NCBI RefSeq assembly: GCF_963576675.1
Contig: NC_088918.1
Location: forward strand, 64,683,001 to 64,747,000
DNA from: Euphorbia lathyris
Taxonomy: Eukaryota; Streptophyta; Magnoliopsida; Malpighiales; Euphorbiaceae
DNA: 64,000 nt
Reading direction: 5' to 3'
Of this stretch, positions 57,866 to 64,000 are shown one piece after another (the stretch's first letter is position 1; the number at the start of each line of letters is the position of its first letter). A program made the position numbers and the translations under genes. The notes beneath the pieces were generated by a model. It was given only the letters and a program-made list of their open reading frames with translations, did not search any database and was not told the DNA's origin.

Positions 57866-58999
57866 AATGGCGGAGTCAGAAAATTAGAATTAGGGAGGCT
57901 AATTTTAGACATGCAATTAGGAGTAGAATTTCAAAGTCCAATCCGCTAGGGCTGGGTAAAATTTTTTTACACTCAAGTGCATTAAAACATTATCATTTTT
58001 GTGTTTTTGCTAAAAGTGTTCAACGTAAAAAGATTAAACATATTTAATTTTTTTTTTATAGTTCAATGCTAGTTCCTAAAAACTTATAAATTTTTACTTT
58101 GGGTAAATTAAACCCATGGCCACTGAATTTTATCCATTTTCACATTATGGCCACTCAACTTTATTTCTTCGCGGTATGGCTACTGAACTTTACACTTTTA
58201 ACACAGGTGACCACTTAATACCTCAAAACGACCTTTGATGGCTAAAAATTTAAAAACTAAAGCGCTAATGATATTCTAAGGAACTTTAATTCTTGAAAAT
58301 TTTTGTTTTGAGTTTATTTAGATGTTGTTTGGTTAGGAAGAGAAAGTGAATTCTTAGAGAGAGAAAGCTCCAAAAAAATATGATTTTTGAAATAAAAAAT
58401 GTGATTTCATGATAAATGTCATTCTGAAAAACTTTAATTCTTGAATATTTTCATTTTGAGGTCGTTAACGATCATTAACGGTCATTTTGTAAAGTTAGTT
58501 AAAATTGAGTGGTCAAAGTGTAAAGTTCAGTGGTCATACCAGGAAGAAATGAAGTTGAGAGGCCATAAAGTGAAAATGGATAAAGTTCAGTGGCCATGGA
58601 TGTTATTTACCCTTTTTACTTTTTTATTTATTTTTAGTTTTAAAATTTTAAAATTTAATTTATAAACTAAGTTCTTTGAGTTTTAAAAATAAGAAATCAA
58701 TTTTTTTAATAGAAAAGACATAATAAATATGAATTCAAAAGTGTTATGAAAATAAATAAATTAATTAATAATGGTAATATAGTTTTATATTTATTCAAAA
58801 ATAAAATTCAAATAAATAAATAATTTCTAATATAAATTAAGGTTGAGGGGAATTGAACCTAGAAACTTTTAAAAAGAAACAAGTATCTTTAATCATCTTA
58901 TTTACCTTTAAACAATGAAATGTTACTACATACAGTTTATATAGACTAAAATTTAAAAATACCTGAAATTGGCCTGGGAGGGTGACTCACACCACCTGT
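57866..58999. repeat. Diverged hAT-like element, right arm
   Basis: Mirror copy of 52490-53636 (CAATGGCGGAGTCAG at left, CACACCACCTGTCC at right). It holds the MULE MITE 58101-58612. Confidence 0.4.
58101..58612. mobile_element. MULE-type MITE, right arm
   Basis: Inverse copy of 52877-53400 with the same GGGTAAAT ends. Confidence 0.75.
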
Positions 59000-59420
59000 C
59001 CTAGGTCCAAATGGATGTGAAGCACTAGTCGGCCATAGGGCCAACTGGTGGCCCTAAGGTCGAACGAGTGTGGCACCATTTCTCCACCTAGGAAGAACAG
59101 GCACCATTCCTGTTTTCCCTAAGGTGGAAACGGGTGCGCCGCACTGTTCCAACTAAAATCGAACGGTGCGGTGATCCCTTTTCTGCCTTAGGGAAAACGA
59201 GTAGTTCATCCGTTTTTCCTAGGTGTCGAACGGGTGGCATACCCGTTCAGGCAAAATTTAATGAGTTCCATCTCCGAAGACGGAACTCGTGTTTTCAAAC
59301 AATTTTTTTTTAAAAAAAACTTATCGGAATACCCATGAAGCCTTTTCTCATCCCGTATTTTGGTGTCATGATGTTTTAGATCGGGTTTTTGAAAATCCAA
59401 CAAAAAAACGCTGAGAGGAT
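59000..59420. repeat. GC-richer repeat with CCCTAAGG motifs, right arm
   Basis: Inverse copy of 52040-52489. Confidence 0.5.
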
Positions 59421-59463
59421 TTGAGAGGTTTGGGAATTAGAAGGCGATAAATAGCAGTTTACT

Positions 59464-61010
59464 TTTTTTTTAAGTAAAGTTTCATTAATGGGCAAAAATA
59501 TGGTAAAAGTTTAACATTGAGAAAGAAATAAAACTTGGGATAAGATCAAACAAACTAGGACTAGCATGATGGGAAGCCGCTCTAGCCAAAGCACGAGCTA
59601 CTCCATTTGCTTGTCTTCTAATGAATTGGATAGTAAAGCCGTTGTTAGTGTTCAAGAGATTACGACATTGTGAAACCATATCCCCAAATTCGGACTGATC
59701 CAACTTATCCAACACAATAGCATTTGTCAATATTTGTGAGTCCGTCTCAAATAACACCCGTTCATAACCAACCTCAATCACCCAAATAATTACTCGCAAT
59801 AAAGCCCAGGCCTCAGCTTCTCTGACCTCCATCAGCCCCTCTCTAACCATAGTTATGGCGCTTTTAAACCCCCCACCATTGTCCCTGAACACAGCTCCGT
59901 AGCCAGTTTTACCCAAAATGGTAAACCATACTTGCATCCGAACAGCAAGAAATTACACCCATAGGAGGCTTATGCCACATCTTGGCGCACACATTCAAAT
60001 TAGTAGCAGGTCGTTGAAAATTCCTTCTCGCCTTTGCCTACTTCCACTCTGACAGACACCTTTTGCTACCTACAATTAAACCAGTTACTGAATTTATAGT
60101 TTGTTCCCAAAGTTTTTCATTACGTGATCACCACCAACTCCACAGGAGCATCATGAAAATTTCCACTTGCTCCGTCCTGCCTATCCTGCACAAATGAAAG
60201 AAAAACGCTGCAAAACTCTCCGCATCATCGCTTGCAATATTGATTATAATTTGTAATCCCACCTCTCTCCAATATTCATGTACTTTAGAACACAAAATAA
60301 ACAGAAGCCATACATCTTCCACATCCAAAGAGCATACAACACAATCAGCATCAATGGGGATTCCTCGGGTTCGTAATTTCCAAAGAGCATACAACATTCC
60401 CTAACCAGACGCAAGCAGAAATATTTGACCTTAAAGGGAACTTCCGCCTTCCAAATAGCCTGCCATAAACCCTCAATTCGGAAATTTTGGTTGTTAGTGA
60501 TTCCTTTAGTAGCTAATTTGTAGGCGCTCTTAACAAAATAACATCCGTCATTCGAACCGTGCCAAATAAAATGATCCCTCCTTCCACCAATCCTAGGGGC
60601 TGATCTGATGATAGCCGTAATATCCTGTTCAGAGAAGAGCTCTTGCAACATCTTAATGTCTCATTCCAGCGAATTTGGTATAAAGAGATTGGATACCCTC
60701 AAATTCTCAAGACCCTTAACCATCGGAGTAGTAATATTTAGATAAGGTGAATCCCTCAGCCATGAATCTTTCCGTACGTTGATAGATTGTCCATCTCCAA
60801 TTTTCCATCTACCTCCTTTTTGAAGCAATAACTGGGAACCCCAAATGCTCCTTCAAATATAGCTAGGCGAATAGCCTAATTTTGCGTTCAGAAAATCTCT
60901 ATCTAAATAATATTTTGCTTTGAATACTTTACTGACAAGAGAATCGGGAGATGACATCAATCGCCATACTTGTTTTCCCAGAAATAACAGTTCACTATTA
61001 ATAACACATA
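59464..61010 (-). pseudogene. L1-type LINE 3' part, right arm
   Basis: On the minus strand from about 61010: end of reverse transcriptase (FLGKQVWRLMSSPDSLVSKV-like, then SIWGSQLLLQKGGRWKIGDG), a zf-RVT region (DHFIWHGSNDGCYFVKSAYK, FKVKYFCLRL), then RNase H (GAVFRDNGGGFKSA, FETDSQILTNAI, FIRRQANGVARALARA) and an A tail (T-run near 59464). Several stops and shifts break it. The region from about 60135 to 61010 is missing in the left arm. It is a different copy from the L1 at 33963-42548. Confidence 0.85.
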
Positions 61011-62560
61011 TTCTTCTTTCTTTTGATAAGATATGCTTTCAAACTCATTAATTCGTAAAGAGTATTGTGGGTTTCACAAGAAGCCTATTGTGACATGCTG
61101 ATGAAGTAGCGGGATGAACTTGCAAAACCCATTCAAAATGGAGATGAGAAAATGGTAATGGTGGTTGTTGTATTTGATTTTTTTTTAGAGAGAGATAAGA
61201 GAGAAAGAAGAAAAAAATTAAGAAATTAGAGAGAGATGGAGAAAAATGTGTATTTGATTTTTATTTTTTATTTTGGGATTTGTCTGTGATAATTAGATAA
61301 TAATGGGTCAATTTATAAAATAAATAAATATAAAGACCAAATTAACTCTTTTTTCTTTCATTTTTAACACCGTTGGTGAATTTAGTATGTGTTTGCTAAC
61401 AGATTGAACCTCAAAGTGCCATGTTATAAATTTTTAAACCACAAGACTGCGTTCGAAAACATGTGTAACCACAATGTTTATTTTTGTATTTTCTCCTTAT
61501 AAATATTAACCTCTCATTCTATTATTGAATCACAAAAATTATAAAACTTTTTTTAGAACCAATTGATATGCAATTGATGCAAAATAAGAAACAAAATATA
61601 TGTGTTTTATAATAATGTCTAGAATTTTTCCCAACTTGCCAATGTTAGGGAAAAAAGTGCTCATGGCTGTCAATGTTAAGGGTAAAATGGTACAATTTTC
61701 GACGTTAAGGGTAAAATTGCTCCTGACTATAAAATGGTATCATTTTAGACGTTAGAGATATTTTTGATCTTTATCCATTAAAGAAAGTCAAGGTAACTAA
61801 CACATGATGCAGGACAAAAAAAAAAAAATACATTTGTGCGAATTCTTAAATATGATGTGTACAAGACTTGAAGTTCGAAGTGAACAAATGGCTCCCTCTA
61901 CCTATTACATATATAATATAACTATGACAAAATCTATATCTATTCTACACTTTTAATGTCATCATTAAGAGAAAGTTTCAAGGATTCTGCAAGTTGATTA
62001 ACTAATTTCTCCGGTATGGTGGTAACTGGTAGAGTTTGTCGGTCAAACAGATCAACAAATTTATGTTACCATGCAAGGCTAATGAAGCCAGTTTATCCTA
62101 CTAGTTAGAGTCCGAATAGCAAGTGCCAATCTAAAACATTGAAGGCACGATGGTCGTGAGGAACAAAGAAACTTCAAACGTAAGATGGTCATGAGGGATG
62201 ATAGTGCTTTTTTTCTTCGAGAGAGAAGCTTTTGTCGTCGGAATATGGTACTTTGGCAACTAGAGTCTTAGAAATGGAATGATAGATTAGGGAGAAGAGA
62301 GAAGAAAAGAAGAAGAAGAATAAAGTCTGATAAAGAAAAAAATAAATAAGAGAGAAATAAAAAAAAAGATATCATTTAATAGGTGATCTATTAATAATTT
62401 TAGTATTTTATGAATGTTAAAAAAATGGTATTTTAGAAATTTAAATCTTGTAGAATATTATTTTAAGGAAAAATACGCTTACTTTACATTTGAAAAATAA
62501 AAAATTTATTTTTAAATATTTTTTAATATATATATATGGGGTTGTTTTCAATGGTGAGCA
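61011..62560. other. AT-rich stretch, mostly unassigned
   Basis: It contains the dispersed repeat 61548-61760 and GA-rich runs near 61190 and 62290. No gene was recognised. It has no left-arm counterpart. Confidence 0.4.
61548..61760. repeat. Dispersed repeat shared with 18430-18620
   Basis: It repeats the same word order (ATTGATATGCAATT, AATGTTAAGGGTAAAAT, AAAATTGCTCCTGAC) as the other copy; here one segment is doubled. Confidence 0.55.
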
Positions 62561-62564
62561 CTAA

Positions 62565-62766
62565 GGAGGCGCTTGGTTTGAACTTCGGAATCGAAATCGG
62601 AAACGGAATAAGGCGGAATCAGAATCGGAATGACTATTTATTTATTCAGTTTGGTTCAATTTGGATCCAAATTAAACCAAACAGAATAAATAAATAGTCA
62701 TTTCGATTCTGATTCCGTATTATTTTGTTTCTGATTCCGATTCTGAAGTTCAAATCAAACGCCTCC
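62565..62766. mobile_element. Tourist-like hairpin MITE, 202 bp
   Basis: The left end GGAGGCGCTTGGTTTGAACT and the right end mirror each other for most of the element length, so it is a near-complete hairpin (centre near 62660). TAA on both sides (62562-62564 and 62767-62769) fits PIF/Harbinger. Confidence 0.8.
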
Positions 62767-63231
62767 TAAGAGTTCATTACATGATAAAAATAAAGAAGGG
62801 GAGAGAATGAAAGTTGATTGATGAGGTATGAGAGAGGAATCACTCATTCCCATATTTATGGGAAAGTGAATCCCATTCTTAATAAATATTAACTAACTAA
62901 ACATTATCAATGGGAAAAAACCATTTTCACTCCCATTCCATTTGTTGATTATCTTCAACCAAACACCACCTAAATTATCTCCATAGATGGTGAGTGTTTA
63001 ATAGCCATTGGATCAAGATCTAGTGGTCCATGATTTAAATTGTAATTTAATATTAAAATGGGTTTTACCTGATCACATGTCAGTTGTAACTTGGAATATT
63101 GTGCTTTGAAAAACGTTTTCTATTTCCTCAATATATACCCAACTTCCAAGAAAAAAAAATCCCGGATGTTTTTATTTTACATAAGAAGACGTCTTCTTTT
63201 AAGTAATTTTGTATCCATCTAATCACCGAAC

Positions 63232-63718
63232 TGAAACATTACTGAACAGAAAGATCACTAAACTGAAATATTACTGAACTCAAATATTACTTAACTGAAA
63301 CATCACTGATCTGAAACAATACTGAACTCCAACATTACTGAACTGAAACGTTACTAAACTAAAACATTATTGAACTGAAATATTGGCCACTGAACATTAC
63401 TGAACTGAAATATTATTAAACTAAAACATTACTAAACTAAAACATCACTTAACTGAAATATTACTGAACTGAAACACCACTAAACTGAAATATTACTAAA
63501 CTGAAACATTACTGAACTGAAATTTCACTAAAATAAAATATTACTAAATTGAATATCACTGAACCAAAATATCACTCAACTGAAACATTACTGAACTGAA
63601 TATTACTAAATTGAAACATTACTGAACTGAAACATCACTGAATTGAAACATCATTGAATTGAAATACTAGTAAACTGAAACATTATCGAATTGAAACATT
63701 ACTAAACAGAAACATCAC
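63232..63718. repeat. 16-bp minisatellite, right arm, inverted
   Basis: Units of TGAAACATTACTGAAC, the complement of the array at 45987-49790. Rare variants (CAGAAAGATCACT, GAACTCCAACATT) line up in order with 49790 down to 49263. It is cut at 63718 by gypsy sequence. Confidence 0.95.
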
Positions 63719-64000
63719 TTTGGACCAGACAGGACAGTGGCAAAAATCCTCCAAAGTGGATTTTGGTGGCCACAAATGCATAGTGATGTCAATAGTTATA
63801 TTAAATACTACGATGCATGTCAGAGAGTAGGGAATATCTCTAGGAGGAATGAGATGCTTCAGCAAGGCATACTCGTCTGTGAGCTATTTGATGTTTGGGG
63901 CATAGACTTTATGGGACCTTTCCCCATGTCACACAACAACCAATACATTCTTGTCGCGGTTGATTATGTCTCTAAATGGGTAGAGGCCGAAGCCCTACCC
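63719..64000 (+). pseudogene. Ty3/gypsy integrase fragment, runs off the window
   Basis: An open frame of 94 codons reads through the end of an integrase zinc region and the start of its catalytic core: [30 protein letters not shown], then [11 protein letters not shown] with the first catalytic aspartate and [14 protein letters not shown]. The first cysteine of the zinc motif, usually two residues before ACQ, is a tyrosine here. The type fits Athila or Tat gypsy elements. The left end abuts minisatellite with no terminal repeat, so it is a fragment. Confidence 0.85.

Larger units (their letters stand above)
55601..63718. repeat. Large palindrome, right arm
   Basis: It mirrors 49263-54787. 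The inner border is TTACTGCTAAATCTTTTTCT and the outer border falls inside minisatellite at the gypsy junction. It has a nested hAT (56098-57201) and the LINE middle plus flank (about 60135-62972) not found at left, and lacks the left arm solo LTR. Lengths agree once these are removed (about 4.2 kb each). Confidence 0.9.

Overview
This is a nuclear plant DNA window, most likely from a eudicot. It is AT-rich, its coding islands are sparse and exon-like, and nearly everything recognisable is a plant transposon family: Ty1/copia with tRNA-Met-type primer sites, L1 and RTE LINEs, hAT, MULE, CACTA, PIF/Harbinger and Emigrant-type MITEs, and a Ty3/gypsy integrase. There are no operons and no rRNA genes, and I saw no canonical tRNA. 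The species cannot be named from the sequence. Only two host-type protein genes are reasonably supported: an intact F-box gene (12460-13794, minus) and a small B3-domain-like gene (about 54940-55436, minus). A third host locus on the minus strand (about 19345-21632) is split by a hAT element and is unclear.

Layout. 1-4710: 5' half of a copia element (LTR, primer site, GC-rich leader, broken gag and protease). 4711-6498: LTR-like repeat with a cluster of ACGCCCCGCGT motifs. 7983-10807: MITEs and a hAT element (8-bp target duplication) holding an Emigrant-type MITE. 12310-13794: F-box gene with a partial duplication of its 3' end. 14141-18320: MULE MITE, then an RTE LINE remnant split by a CACTA element. 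19345-21632: hAT in a possible host gene. 23049-23905: Harbinger element.

24580-46000: a segmental duplication. Copy A (24580-28043 plus 33287-33360) is interrupted by a nearly complete copia element (28044-33286). Copy B (42745-45986) keeps the empty site. Between the copies lies an L1 LINE (33963-42548) with a 17-bp target duplication, itself interrupted by a truncated copia element (37097-41690).

45987-64000: a 3.8-kb array of a 16-bp minisatellite leads into a large imperfect palindrome (left arm 49263-54787, right arm 55601-63718). Its roughly 0.8-kb spacer holds the B3-like gene. The arms carry the same LINE, MULE and hAT copies in mirror image and differ by later insertions and a deletion. 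The window ends inside a gypsy integrase.

The genes form no pathway; the logic here is nested insertion and rearrangement, ordered from target-site duplications and empty sites. The strongest candidate for something undescribed is the palindrome, bounded by minisatellite, with a regulatory-type gene at its centre. All calls come from reading the sequence; no database search was run, and arm and copy identities are judged by eye.
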